Positions 1 to 9,059 are shown, numbered from the stretch's first letter. The stretch: 64,000 bases of DNA from Marivirga arenosa (GCF_030503895.2 NZ_CP129970.2:1986001-2050000), one strand, 5' to 3'. Notes: generated by a model not told the origin, from the letters alone. Made by a program: numbers and translations.

Positions 1-170
1 AAATGGCTTCTAACCCACGAAGGATAAAAGCCATAACTATAGAAATGCGTTGGAAAACTGATTTGCCTGAAAAAGAGATTCAAAAATTAAAAAATATAGG
101 GTTGAATTGCCCAGTTGCAAAAAGTTTGCATCCCGATATTGAGCAAAAAATCAGTTTTATTATGCTTTAA
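1..170 (+). CDS. OsmC family protein, C-terminal fragment (cut by window start)
   Basis: This is the last 55 codons of a gene that starts before the window; the frame is open from base 3 and stops with TAA at 168-170. The visible part holds the hallmark C-terminal OsmC/Ohr motif CPVAKSLHPDI, whose cysteine is one of the two redox residues used by this family to reduce organic hydroperoxides. The ATG at base 3 is internal, not a start, because the family needs about 80 more N-terminal residues. It converges with ytxJ with no bases between the two stops. OsmC assignment is good; its exact peroxide substrate cannot be seen. Confidence 0.8.
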   Translation, partial: MASNPRRIKAITIEMRWKTDLPEKEIQKLKNIGLNCPVAKSLHPDIEQKISFIML

Positions 171-512
171 CTAGACGCCCACGCTAGATTTTAGATTTTG
201 ATAACTGATACCCATATGTGAATCATCGTACACACATTCTCCATTTTTTATTAATAAAATCTGTGGTGATTGGTGCATCACTCCAAATTTATCAGCAATA
301 GCATTAGAAATATCTCTATAAGAAATTAGGTCAAGGTAATAGGCTTTTACATTTGACATTTCGTCTTCACTCCAGCTTCTTTCTAATCTATTTAATGCCA
401 TAGAGCTTATGGAACAGCTAGTGCTGTGTTTGAATATCATCACAGCTTTGTCTTGTGATTCCTCTACAATGTTGTTTAAACTTTCTATACTGTCTATTCT
501 TTCCCAGTTCAT
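171..512 (-). CDS. ytxJ: Bacillithiol system redox-active protein YtxJ
   Basis: Small thioredoxin-fold protein of 113 residues. The signature is the HSTSCSIS segment, which corresponds to the single-cysteine TCxIS active site of Bacillus YtxJ, a monothiol bacilliredoxin-like protein thought to act on bacillithiolated proteins. I place the start at the ATG at 512 (MNWERID), because family members begin there; the frame is open further to an ATG at 545, which would overlap the upstream repeat-protein gene by 20 bases and add 11 lysine-rich residues. The gene implies that the organism uses bacillithiol, as many Cytophagales do. It probably shares a transcript with the gene ending at 526. Confidence 0.85.
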   Translation of the reverse strand: MNWERIDSIESLNNIVEESQDKAVMIFKHSTSCSISSMALNRLERSWSEDEMSNVKAYYLDLISYRDISNAIADKFGVMHQSPQILLIKNGECVYDDSHMGISYQNLKSSVGV

Positions 513-525
513 TACTTTTAATAAT

Positions 526-2001
526 TTAATTTTCTTGAGTTTCACCTGATTCCGCTTCAGGTTTCTTCCATGTGTCAGGATGAACCGAATTATCCCAAAT
601 TTGTCCCTCTTTTTTATCCCTTCTTTCTTTCGGTTTTTTACGAGTTACATAATTGGGTTGCGTATCATCTGACCAAATATTGGTGAAAAACGAAGAAATG
701 GATTGAAAAGTTCTTGCAAAGAATGGAGCTTTTGAATTTTCTGCTGCTAAGATTTTTGTGCCAGGATGCGATTCGTTTGTTACGTAAAAATGTCTGACAT
801 AATCCCCATCTTCTTTTGAAATATCCTTTGATAAGTCCTTCATCTCGGCCGTTGGTATTTTTCTTTCTGGCACAGTTAAAAGTCTGTCATCATGCAAATC
901 CTGTTTTTTAGGATCAATCTTTTCGGCTACCATTAATTTATCGTAATCATATTCCTTTCTTTTCGGGTTCGCAGGACTAGCGGTCATTAATTTTTCATTA
1001 TCAAAAGGTTTTCGTTCCCTATCGTTAACCTTTACAGTCATTAATTTGCTCTCATCAAATTCTTTTCGTTCCGAGTCATTAATTTTAACGGTCATCAGTT
1101 TATCGTCATCGAAAGGCTTTCTCTCTTTATCCTGAACTGTGGCGGTCATTAATTTATCATCATCAAATGGCTTTCTCTTGCTATCTTTCACTTTTACTGT
1201 GTTGAGTCGGTCGCCATTTAAATCTTGCTCTTTATAATCAGGCTTTTGAGCAGTCATTAGTTTGTCATTATTCATTTTTGAATATTCTTTATCCTGCTTT
1301 TTGAACATGATTTTATCATCATCCATTTTTGGTTCTGGATCAATCTTTTCAGCTGTTTCTAATTTACTGTTATTGAAAGGCTTTCTATTAGTATCTTTAT
1401 TATTACTGTATAATCTTTTACCATCTACTTTGCTATTTCTCTCTTTTTTAGATGCTTTTGATAATGTTTGAGAGGGTTCATTAAGTTCAATCAAATGAGG
1501 TTTATCTTGTGGTCCACCAGATTGAAGGTTGACATTTTTAGGTTTTGATTTTTTGTTCAAGACTGGCCCCTTTTCTGAAATTCGGCTATCATAAGGAATC
1601 AAAGGCTCTCTCATCTCCGATGGATTGGTTATTGCATCTCGATCAGCAGACTTATAATTAGGCTTATTGTCATAAGTTTCACGTTTGGTTCTCTTATTAG
1701 GATTGTATTTTTTGGTTTTATAATCGCTTTTTTTAGCCTTAAACCACATCACTTTATCCCAATCCCACTTGAAGGGATTTATTTTGATAACTCTATTATT
1801 ACCTTGATTAGGATTGCCTTTTGCCTTTATCTGCTTTTTGGTCCTAATCTTTTTATTATCCATTTTCTGTGGGCCATCATTTTTTGTAACCTCTAATTTA
1901 TCACCATCAGTCTTTTGTGCGGATAAATTATTTGGCATAGCAAAAGCAATTGTCATTACAACAATTGCTAAAAAAGGATAATATGGTAGTTTTTTAATCA
2001 A
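526..2001 (-). CDS. Secreted lysine-rich protein with tandem 18-residue repeats, unknown function
   Basis: I do not recognise a family. The 491-residue product begins with a Sec signal peptide (hydrophobic residues about 9-27, ending in SAQ). Residues about 31-150 are highly charged and low in complexity. Residues about 200-377 form roughly ten tandem copies of an 18-residue unit with consensus RKPFDDDKLMT followed by V or A. A weaker early match lies at residues 33-56. The tail (about 400-491) is non-repeated and contains WDNSVHPDTW. The only usable start is TTG at 1999-2001, since a TGA lies 18 bases upstream in frame and the next ATG would remove most of the signal peptide. It is probably periplasmic or surface-exposed and intrinsically disordered. 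Role unknown. Confidence 0.75.
   Translation of the reverse strand: MIKKLPYYPFLAIVVMTIAFAMPNNLSAQKTDGDKLEVTKNDGPQKMDNKKIRTKKQIKAKGNPNQGNNRVIKINPFKWDWDKVMWFKAKKSDYKTKKYNPNKRTKRETYDNKPNYKSADRDAITNPSEMREPLIPYDSRISEKGPVLNKKSKPKNVNLQSGGPQDKPHLIELNEPSQTLSKASKKERNSKVDGKRLYSNNKDTNRKPFNNSKLETAEKIDPEPKMDDDKIMFKKQDKEYSKMNNDKLMTAQKPDYKEQDLNGDRLNTVKVKDSKRKPFDDDKLMTATVQDKERKPFDDDKLMTVKINDSERKEFDESKLMTVKVNDRERKPFDNEKLMTASPANPKRKEYDYDKLMVAEKIDPKKQDLHDDRLLTVPERKIPTAEMKDLSKDISKEDGDYVRHFYVTNESHPGTKILAAENSKAPFFARTFQSISSFFTNIWSDDTQPNYVTRKKPKERRDKKEGQIWDNSVHPDTWKKPEAESGETQEN
871..1404 (-). repeat. 54-bp (18-residue) degenerate tandem repeat array inside a coding region
   Basis: About ten units encode the pattern x-D-x-x-x-K-x-F-D-D-D-K-L-M-T-V/A. 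The central four units (residues 269-340 of the host protein) are the most alike, and the outer ones have diverged, with one unit shortened to 16 residues. All units stay in frame, so the array expands and contracts without breaking the gene. Unit borders were set by eye. Confidence 0.85.
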
Positions 2002-2075
2002 GTTTGATTTATCAACTCACAATTTAATTCCAAATTGTTAGAATATGAATTTTTTAATACCAGAGGTAATAAATT

Positions 2076-4052
2076 TTAGTATTCAGCAAGTTTTTTAAGC
2101 TTCTCTTTAATTCTTTCTTTAGGTAAAAAGTTCTTTTCTAAATCAGCATTAAATGGAACAGGAGTATCTAAACTTCCTTCACGCATAACCGGAGCATCCA
2201 AAGCTTCAAAACAGTTTTCACTGATCCAAGCTGCGATTTCACCACTGATACTTCCAGTCAAGCAATCCTCATTACATATTAAAACCTTGCCCGTTTTGTT
2301 AACGCTTTCTTTAACAGTTTCTTTATCCCATGGTAATAAAGTCCTCAAGTCTACAAGCTCAACAGAAATGTCACCCAAATCATTCATTGCTTCTTTTGCC
2401 CAATGGACAGCCATTCCATAGGTAATAATAGTAATGTCAGTTCCTTCATTTATAACTCTAGCTTTTCCAATTTCAGTTATGTAATAATCATCACTTACCT
2501 CTTCTGATAAGGATCTATACAAACCTTTATGTTCGAAAAACATAACTGGATTTGGATCCGCAATGGCAGCATTTAATAATCCTTTTGCTTCTAATGGGTT
2601 TGATGGGAAAACTATTTTTAAACCAGGAGTATGAAAAAACCAGGCTTCATTTGATTGTGAATGGAATGGGCCTGCTGCAACACCTGCTCCTGTAGGCATT
2701 CTAACCACTACATCAGCATTTTGGCCCCAACGATAATGAGATTTGGCTAAATTGTTTACAATCTGATTGAATCCACAGGTTACAAAATCAGCAAATTGCA
2801 TTTCAATTACCGATTTTTGCTTTTTAATGCTCATTCCTAATCCAATTCCCACTATAGCAGATTCACACAAAGGGGTGTTTCTAATTCTGTCCTTCCCAAA
2901 TTGATCGATAAAACCTTCTGTAATTTTAAAAACGCCACCATAATCAGCTACATCTTGTCCCATTACTACCAATTCAGGATATTTTTCCAATGATTGTTTT
3001 AAACCATCTGAAATAGCATCAACATATCTTTTGGTAGTTTTATTTTTACTTGCCTCAATGATTTCTACTTTACTTTCAGCATAAATATCATGGAGTTGCT
3101 GTTCTGTGCTTATTTCAGGATATAGGTCTTCATTAGCCAGTTTCAATCCTTCATTTATTTGCTTTTTGATATCCGCTTTCCAAGCTTCAATATCACTATC
3201 TGAAATAATTTTTTCATTTAGTAAATATTTTTCATAATTCTCAACTGGGTCTTTTTTAGCCCAATTGTCAAAAAGCTCTTGAGGAACATATTTGGTTCCT
3301 GAAGCTTCTTCGTGTCCTCTCATTCGGAAAGTAATGGCTTCAATTAAAATGGGCTTTGGATTTTTTCGCATTTTTTCAGCCGCTTTAGCCACTGCATGGT
3401 AAACATCCAATATATTGTTACCATCTACTTTAATGGCTTCCATGCCATAACCAGGCCCTTTATCTACAAAATTTTTGAATTTGAATTGCTCATCACTTGG
3501 AGTAGAAAGACCATATCCGTTATTTTCAATCATGAAGATTACAGGTAAATCCCATACTGCGGCTACATTTAATGCCTCATGAAAATCCCCTTCTGAGCTT
3601 CCACCATCACCACTAAAAACCAATGTGGCTTTTTGATCTTTAACTAACTTATTAGCTAAAGCTATTCCATCTGCTACACCTAATTGTGGGCCTAAATGAG
3701 AGATCATTCCTACAATGTTATAATCATTCGTTCCAAAATGGAAAGATCGATCTCTACCTTTAGTAAAGCCTTGCATTTTTCCTTGAAATTGAGAAAAAAG
3801 TCTGTTTAAAGGAATGTCTCGAGTTGTGAATACTCCCAAATTTCTGTGCATTGGCAAAATATATTCATCAGTTTCAAGAGCTGCTGTAGAGCCTACAGAA
3901 ATAGCTTCTTGCCCAATCCCTGAAAACCATTTACTGATTTTATTTTGACGAAGTAAAATCAACATTTTTTCCTCGATAAGGCGGGGCAACAAAATTTGTT
4001 TATAGAGGTTAATTAACTGGTTGTCGGATAATTTTTTTCTATCGAATTGCAT
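2076..4052 (-). CDS. 2-oxoacid dehydrogenase E1 component, alpha and beta subunits fused
   Basis: Thiamine-diphosphate-dependent decarboxylase of a pyruvate or branched-chain 2-oxoacid dehydrogenase complex, catalysing decarboxylation and reductive acylation of the lipoyl E2. Residues 1-325 are an E1-alpha module: the TPP motif starts with GDGGSSEGD at 148-156 and ends with NN at 177-178, followed by the MRGHEEA loop near 245. Residues about 340-658 are an E1-beta module starting at KRYVDAISDGL, with the MGQDVADYGG segment. Separate proteins in many bacteria are one chain here, as is usual in Bacteroidota. No E2 or E3 gene lies nearby, so substrate choice (pyruvate or branched-chain) is undecided. 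The start ATG at 4052 fits family length. Confidence 0.9.
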   Translation of the reverse strand: MQFDRKKLSDNQLINLYKQILLPRLIEEKMLILLRQNKISKWFSGIGQEAISVGSTAALETDEYILPMHRNLGVFTTRDIPLNRLFSQFQGKMQGFTKGRDRSFHFGTNDYNIVGMISHLGPQLGVADGIALANKLVKDQKATLVFSGDGGSSEGDFHEALNVAAVWDLPVIFMIENNGYGLSTPSDEQFKFKNFVDKGPGYGMEAIKVDGNNILDVYHAVAKAAEKMRKNPKPILIEAITFRMRGHEEASGTKYVPQELFDNWAKKDPVENYEKYLLNEKIISDSDIEAWKADIKKQINEGLKLANEDLYPEISTEQQLHDIYAESKVEIIEASKNKTTKRYVDAISDGLKQSLEKYPELVVMGQDVADYGGVFKITEGFIDQFGKDRIRNTPLCESAIVGIGLGMSIKKQKSVIEMQFADFVTCGFNQIVNNLAKSHYRWGQNADVVVRMPTGAGVAAGPFHSQSNEAWFFHTPGLKIVFPSNPLEAKGLLNAAIADPNPVMFFEHKGLYRSLSEEVSDDYYITEIGKARVINEGTDITIITYGMAVHWAKEAMNDLGDISVELVDLRTLLPWDKETVKESVNKTGKVLICNEDCLTGSISGEIAAWISENCFEALDAPVMREGSLDTPVPFNADLEKNFLPKERIKEKLKKLAEY

Positions 4053-4173
4053 TAAAAAATACCTTTGATTGAGGCTTTATAAGTTTAAGTTTAGTTTTTA
4101 AATTACTGTTTCTATCTTTGGGATTCCTAAAAATCAGATGGAATTATCTGACAAATTTAAAGTAATGGTCTAA

Positions 4174-4204
4174 TCTGCAAAAGCCATTATATTTTTTATT
4201 TTTG
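4174..4204 (+). promoter_or_regulatory. Bacteroidota-type promoter candidate for the M16 peptidase gene
   Basis: TCTG at 4174-4177, a 19-base spacer, then TATTTTTG at 4197-4204 matches the Bacteroidota TTTG-N19-TAnnTTTG pattern with one mismatch in the upstream box. The start codon is 16 bases further on. Called by eye. Confidence 0.5.
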
Positions 4205-4220
4205 ATTCACTCTTAAGCTT

Positions 4221-5459
4221 ATGATAAAATATAATTCATTTACGCTTGATAATGGTTTAAACGTGTATGTTCATGAAGATAAAAACACGCCACTAGCGAT
4301 TGTAAATTTACTTTATGATGTGGGTTCACGTGATGAAAAGCCTGGAAAAACAGGTTTTGCCCATCTTTTTGAACATCTAATGTTTGGTGGTTCTAAAAAC
4401 ATTCCAAATTATGACGAACCTTTACAAAGAGTAGGGGGTGAAAATAATGCTTTTACCAGTCCGGATGTTACAAACTACTATGTAACACTTCCTGCTGAAA
4501 ATATTGAAACTGCTTTTTGGTTAGAATCCGATAGAATGATGTCTCTTTCTTTTGATCCTAAAGTATTAGAAGTTCAGAGGAGTGTTGTGATTGAGGAATT
4601 TAAACAACGTTATTTAAATCAACCTTATGGAGACTTATGGTTGAAATTGAGGCCTTTAGCATATCAAAAGCATCCTTATAGATGGGCTACAATAGGTAAA
4701 GAAATTTCTCATATTGAGGATGCAACCATGGAGGATGTAAAGGATTTCTTTTTTACTCACTATAGACCTAATAATGCCTATTTAGTAGTGGCGGGTAATG
4801 TGGAAACTGAGAACATTAAAAAATTAACTGAAAAATGGTTTGGTGAAATTCCTGCAGGGGAAAAGAAGCAAAGAGATTTACCAAAAGAACCAAAACAAAA
4901 AGAAGCTAGGTTTTTAGAAATTAAAGCAGATGTTCCAGTGGATGCTTTATACAAAGCTTATCACATGCCCGCCAAAACGGATGAAAAATATTATTCTACA
5001 GATTTAATGAGTGATGTTTTAGGAAGAGGGAAGTCTAGTAGATTGTATAAAAAATTAGTTAAAGAAGAAGGCATATTTTCTGGTATAGCAGCCTATGTAA
5101 CTGGTTCAGTTGATCCCGGATTGTTAGTGATCAGTGGCCAGGTTTCCTCAGGAATTAGTATTGAAGCAGCTGATACAGCCGTAAAGCAGATTATTAAAGA
5201 ATTACAAGAAGAAGAAATTGCTAACAAAGAATTAGAAAAGGTTAAAAATCAGGCAATATCTTCAATAGTTTACGGAGAGGTAGATATTCTCAATAGGGCT
5301 ATGTCGATTGCCTTCGGGGCTGCTATGGGTAATCCCAATCTTGTGAATGAAGAAACTGATTTTATTAAAGCGGTGAATACTCATGATATTTATAATGCGG
5401 CCAATGAGGTTTTGAGAGAAGATAATTGTTCCACTATTTATTATAAATCAAACAAATGA
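4221..5459 (+). CDS. M16 family zinc metallopeptidase
   Basis: Single-module insulinase/processing-peptidase-like protein of 412 residues. The inverted zinc motif HLFEH sits at residues 48-52 (H48, E51, H52) and the third ligand is probably one of E125/E126 in VVIEEFKQRY. The region from about 170 to 360 is the inactive-type M16C domain. No signal peptide is visible, so it is likely cytoplasmic, or one half of a two-domain protease; Bacteroidota often encode active and inactive M16 halves as neighbours, but no partner is present here. First gene of a tight run with ispF and mnmD. Substrate unknown. Confidence 0.9.
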   Translation: MIKYNSFTLDNGLNVYVHEDKNTPLAIVNLLYDVGSRDEKPGKTGFAHLFEHLMFGGSKNIPNYDEPLQRVGGENNAFTSPDVTNYYVTLPAENIETAFWLESDRMMSLSFDPKVLEVQRSVVIEEFKQRYLNQPYGDLWLKLRPLAYQKHPYRWATIGKEISHIEDATMEDVKDFFFTHYRPNNAYLVVAGNVETENIKKLTEKWFGEIPAGEKKQRDLPKEPKQKEARFLEIKADVPVDALYKAYHMPAKTDEKYYSTDLMSDVLGRGKSSRLYKKLVKEEGIFSGIAAYVTGSVDPGLLVISGQVSSGISIEAADTAVKQIIKELQEEEIANKELEKVKNQAISSIVYGEVDILNRAMSIAFGAAMGNPNLVNEETDFIKAVNTHDIYNAANEVLREDNCSTIYYKSNK

Positions 5460-5959
5460 ACTTTAGAATAGGGTATGGATATGATGTTCACCGTTTAGCT
5501 GAAGGTGAAGAGTTTTGGCTAGGTGGAATAAAGCTGGATTATCATAAAGGCGGTGTTGGTCATTCCGATGCTGATGTTTTGATTCATGTTATATGCGATG
5601 CTTTATTGGGCGCAGCTAATTTAAGAGATATAGGTTATCATTTTTCTGATCAGGATCCACAATATAAAGGGATAGATAGCAAGATATTATTAGAAAGGAC
5701 AGTAGCCTTATTACGCGATAAAGGCTATGAAATTGGGAATTTAGATGTAACAGTAGGGCTTCAAAAACCTAAAATCAATCCACTAATTCCTGAAATGAAG
5801 AGTGTATTAGCGAAGGTGATGAAGATCAGTGAAGATGATTTATCATTAAAAGCTACTACAACAGAGAAATTGGGGTTTGTTGGTAGAGAAGAAGGAGTAG
5901 ACGCTCATGCAGTTGCCTTGATTTATAAAGTTGGGCATCATAATGATTTAGATTCATAG
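5456..5959 (+). CDS. ispF: 2-C-methyl-D-erythritol 2,4-cyclodiphosphate synthase
   Basis: Fifth step of the methylerythritol phosphate route to isopentenyl diphosphate: it cyclises CDP-methylerythritol 2-phosphate with release of CMP. The 167-residue length is standard. Metal ligands are visible as DVH at residues 10-12 and H44 in the HSDADVLIHVICDALLGA segment (36-53). The C-terminal TTTEKLGFVGREEG motif is also intact. Its ATG overlaps the M16 stop by four bases (ATGA), so translation is probably coupled. Presence shows that isoprenoids are made by the MEP pathway. Confidence 0.97.
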   Translation: MNFRIGYGYDVHRLAEGEEFWLGGIKLDYHKGGVGHSDADVLIHVICDALLGAANLRDIGYHFSDQDPQYKGIDSKILLERTVALLRDKGYEIGNLDVTVGLQKPKINPLIPEMKSVLAKVMKISEDDLSLKATTTEKLGFVGREEGVDAHAVALIYKVGHHNDLDS

Positions 5960-5962
5960 GCT

Positions 5963-6643
5963 ATGGCTGATATTAAAATAATAACTACTGAAGACGGGTC
6001 TCATTCTCTTTATCATGAGGGATTGAAAGAAACCTACCATTCTTTTCATGGTGCACTTCAAGAGTCTATTCATGTTTTTATAGAAAAAGGCTTAAGATTT
6101 TGGAGAACAAAAAACGGACTGCCCAAAGAGGTAGATATTTTTGAAGTAGGATTTGGCACAGGGCTAAATGCACTATTAGCTGCAAAATTTGCTACAGAAA
6201 ATGAGGTCAAAATAAATTTCACCTCTGTAGAACCTTTTCCGGTTCCTATGGATACCATAAACCAGCTAAATTATATTGATCAGATCGGTAAGGAAGAATT
6301 AAAAGAAACCTTTAAACAATTACATACTGCTAAGTGGGATGAATTAGTAGAGATTAACCCTTTTTTTTCATTGAAAAAATTTAAAGGTAAGCTGGAAGAT
6401 TTCACTGGGGAAAAGCAGTTTGATATTATATTTTTCGATGCTTTCGCTCCTAATAAACAATCAGAATTGTGGACTGAAGAAATGATGCAAAAATGCTATC
6501 AATTATTAAGAACAGATGGTGTTTTTACTACTTATAGTGCTAAAGGACAACTTAAGAGAGATTTGAAAAAAGTTGGGTTTGAGGTAGAAACATTAGCGGG
6601 TCCTCCCGGAAAAAAAGAAATGGTAAGGGGAATTGTAAACTAA
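5963..6643 (+). CDS. mnmD: tRNA 5-methylaminomethyl-2-thiouridine methyltransferase (MnmD type)
   Basis: SAM-dependent methyltransferase of 226 residues, matching the N-terminal half of the bifunctional enzyme MnmC without the FAD oxidase half. It methylates 5-aminomethyl-2-thiouridine at the tRNA wobble base. Motif I is FEVGFGTGLNALLA (residues about 60-73); the DAFAPNKQSELWT segment is the typical MnmC/MnmD motif. Stand-alone MnmD proteins are the normal form in Bacteroidota. Only three bases separate it from ispF, so it belongs to the same operon. I see no terminator in the 61 bases behind it. Confidence 0.88.
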   Translation: MADIKIITTEDGSHSLYHEGLKETYHSFHGALQESIHVFIEKGLRFWRTKNGLPKEVDIFEVGFGTGLNALLAAKFATENEVKINFTSVEPFPVPMDTINQLNYIDQIGKEELKETFKQLHTAKWDELVEINPFFSLKKFKGKLEDFTGEKQFDIIFFDAFAPNKQSELWTEEMMQKCYQLLRTDGVFTTYSAKGQLKRDLKKVGFEVETLAGPPGKKEMVRGIVN

Positions 6644-6704
6644 TTATTGATTTTCTTTAGATTATATTTCGTGTTCATCTAATTATTGTTATTAAATTCA
6701 TGCC

Positions 6705-7862
6705 ATGGATTTAAGACTATTCTTCACCCCAATTCAGGAGCAACTTTATTCAGACATTAAAAAACAAGGAAGCTTCTACAAAAGCATTAAAGTATACCAA
6801 GAGAAATTTCCAGATTATAAAAGCGCGGATATCGCACTAATTGGAATATCGGATAAAGGTGAAAATGGAGAAAATGCTGGAACTGTGGGTAGCGCTGATG
6901 CCTTAAGGAAAAAGTTATATAGGCTTACGAAAGGTTCTGGAGCTTACAATATTGTAGATCTTGGTAATATTTCTGAAGCCATCGATACTGAACAAACTTT
7001 AGGTAGAGTTCAAGAAGTGTGTCATGCTTGTATTGAGAATAATGTGTTGCCTATTTTAATTGGAGGCTCACATGATATGAGTTTTGCTCAATATTTGGCC
7101 TATGAAGAAATGGAGAAGCTAATTAGCGTCTTAAATGTTGATGCTTTTTTAGATATGGAGGATAAAGATTCTCCAGCAAACCAAAGGCATGTTCAAAAGC
7201 TATTAATGCATCAGCCTAATTTTTTATTTAACTATAGTCATCTTGCCTATCAAACTTATTTAGTTAATCCTCAGGCAATAGCAACACTTGAAAAACTCTA
7301 TTTTGAAGCTCATAGAATTGGGGCTTTGCGACATGATATAAAAGAAATGGAGCCCGTAATTCGTCAGGCTGATATGCTAAGTTTTGATTTATCAGCTATA
7401 AAGTCAGCGGATTTCCCAGCAACCAGTCAACCACAGCCATTTGGTTTGACAGGGGAGGAGGCTTGCCAATTATGTTGGTATGCTGGTATTAATGAAAAAC
7501 TAAGCGCTGCAGGCTTTTACGAATTTGATGTTACGAGGGAAGATGACTCTGATAAATCAGCAGCCGTTTTAGCCACTATGATTTGGTATTTTATTGAAGG
7601 TTTTTATTCAAGAAAAGAGTCACGTGATTTCAGATCGAATGATTACATGAAATATGTAGTGGCTATGCCTAATGAACCCGAATCATTAACTTTTTATAAA
7701 AGTAATTTCATAGATAAATGGTGGATGGAAGTGCCTAATCCTTCAGGCGATAATAGATTTAATAGAAATTCTATTGTTCCATGTAGCTATTCAGATTATC
7801 AACAAGCTATGAATGGTGATTTACCTGAACGATGGATTGTTATGCATTCTAAACTATTTTAA
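6705..7862 (+). CDS. Arginase/formimidoylglutamase-fold protein with incomplete metal site
   Basis: Ureohydrolase superfamily protein of 385 residues, of the kind often named formimidoylglutamase in Bacteroidota. Family landmarks are present but altered. GGSHD at 120-124 keeps the histidine; the canonical DxHxD becomes DAFLD at 146-150 with the histidine replaced by F148; the canonical SFDxD becomes SFDLS at 226-230 with the second aspartate replaced by S230. At least two manganese ligands are therefore missing, and a normal binuclear arginase reaction is doubtful. No histidine-degradation (hut) genes are nearby. It may be a structural or regulatory relative or use another chemistry. Confidence 0.75.
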   Translation: MDLRLFFTPIQEQLYSDIKKQGSFYKSIKVYQEKFPDYKSADIALIGISDKGENGENAGTVGSADALRKKLYRLTKGSGAYNIVDLGNISEAIDTEQTLGRVQEVCHACIENNVLPILIGGSHDMSFAQYLAYEEMEKLISVLNVDAFLDMEDKDSPANQRHVQKLLMHQPNFLFNYSHLAYQTYLVNPQAIATLEKLYFEAHRIGALRHDIKEMEPVIRQADMLSFDLSAIKSADFPATSQPQPFGLTGEEACQLCWYAGINEKLSAAGFYEFDVTREDDSDKSAAVLATMIWYFIEGFYSRKESRDFRSNDYMKYVVAMPNEPESLTFYKSNFIDKWWMEVPNPSGDNRFNRNSIVPCSYSDYQQAMNGDLPERWIVMHSKLF

Positions 7863-7884
7863 TGGAGAGGCGTATTTTTTACTT

Positions 7885-8613
7885 ATGAGAAAATTTTTAC
7901 CATTCGTTTTTATTGCAGTAATATTTGCTGCCTGTAATCCAACTGAGAAATCAGCAGAAGAACATATTCAAGAAGCCATTCAATATCATGGCGGGAATGG
8001 ATACTCCAATTTAGAAGTTGAGTTCAAATTCCGAGATAAGGATTATAAATTATATCATAATAATGGAATCTTTAAATACGAGAGAATATTTATAGATAGC
8101 ACTGGTCAGCATATTAATGATATCTTAGATAATGATGGGTTTAAAAGGTTAATTGATGGAGAAAATGCAGATTTGTCTACTGAAGATTCTGCAGCATACG
8201 CTAATTCAGTAAATTCAGTGCATTATTTTGCTTTACTTCCTTATAATTTAAATGATGCAGCTGTGATTGCTACCAATAAGGATGATGCATTAATAAATGG
8301 TGAAGCCTATAAAACCATTGAAGTAAAATTTAAGCAAAAGGGTGGAGGTACAGATTATGAAGATATTTTCATGTTCTGGTTTAATACCAAAACGTATGAC
8401 ATGGACTATTTTGCATATTCCTATCATACTAATGGTGGAGGTGTGAGATTTAGAGAATCTATTAATTCGGAAAGGGTAAACGGAGTGATTTTTAGAGACT
8501 ATAATAATTATAAAGTGGAAAAAGGAACAGATCTTACAGAATTGCCAGCTCTATTTGAAAGTGGGGAACTCGAATTATTATCAAAAATTGATTTAGAATT
8601 TCAAAGCAAATAA
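7885..8613 (+). CDS. DUF6503 family lipoprotein
   Basis: Exported lipoprotein of 242 residues. The start is placed at the ATG at 7885 (MRKFLPF), because it opens directly onto a lipoprotein signal with lipobox FAAC (C17). The frame is open back to an ATG at 7813, which lies inside the preceding gene and would put 24 hydrophilic residues before the signal. The mature part carries the DUF6503 landmarks: a YHGG opening, alternating aromatic beta-strands and the EDIFMFWFNTKTY segment. Structures of this kind resemble LolA/LolB-like lipid-binding folds, but that is an inference. Function unknown. Confidence 0.75.
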   Translation: MRKFLPFVFIAVIFAACNPTEKSAEEHIQEAIQYHGGNGYSNLEVEFKFRDKDYKLYHNNGIFKYERIFIDSTGQHINDILDNDGFKRLIDGENADLSTEDSAAYANSVNSVHYFALLPYNLNDAAVIATNKDDALINGEAYKTIEVKFKQKGGGTDYEDIFMFWFNTKTYDMDYFAYSYHTNGGGVRFRESINSERVNGVIFRDYNNYKVEKGTDLTELPALFESGELELLSKIDLEFQSK

Positions 8614-8615
8614 GC

Positions 8616-9059
8616 ATGATAGTATCAAAACCACGAATTAATACTGTATTTGCTTTATCAATCTTTTTGGTCCTTATTTTTGGTTCTTTTTTTCTTTTAT
8701 TAGATAGTTTACTTAATAATCAATCTTATTTCATTATAAAACTCATACTAACACCGATAGTATTGGTAATTGGCTTGTTAGTGCTAGGTAAATTATTAGC
8801 AGCTATAAAAATTGTTAAGGCTGGAAATAATAAATTGAATATATTTTTCCCAATAACCAGATCAAAAGTTGATTTACCGCTATCCGAAATCAGGGGTTGG
8901 AGAGAAGATGTGGTGAAAACCAAACAAGGAGAATTTAAGGAGACTAAAATTCTTTATGGAAAGAAAAAGGTGATCAAGCTATCTAATAAAGAGAATACAG
9001 AATATGATAAATTAGTGAAATACTTAAACCAGAAAGCTAAAAAGCAAAAAGCAAGCTAA
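8616..9059 (+). CDS. Two-helix membrane protein, unknown function
   Basis: A 147-residue protein with two transmembrane helices (about residues 10-31 and 38-64), followed by a soluble basic tail. The tail has short beta-strands (LNIFFPITRSKVDLPLSEIRGW) that look like a PH-like YdbT/PH_10-type domain, and it ends in a lysine-rich stretch. It starts two bases after the DUF6503 lipoprotein, so the two are probably co-transcribed. No family assignment made. Confidence 0.6.
   Translation: MIVSKPRINTVFALSIFLVLIFGSFFLLLDSLLNNQSYFIIKLILTPIVLVIGLLVLGKLLAAIKIVKAGNNKLNIFFPITRSKVDLPLSEIRGWREDVVKTKQGEFKETKILYGKKKVIKLSNKENTEYDKLVKYLNQKAKKQKAS

Noticed and set aside
1262-1471. Plus-strand open frame of 69 codons opposite the repeat protein
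   Set aside because: Antisense to the repeat array; its composition is a mirror of the repeat codons and no promoter or start context supports it.
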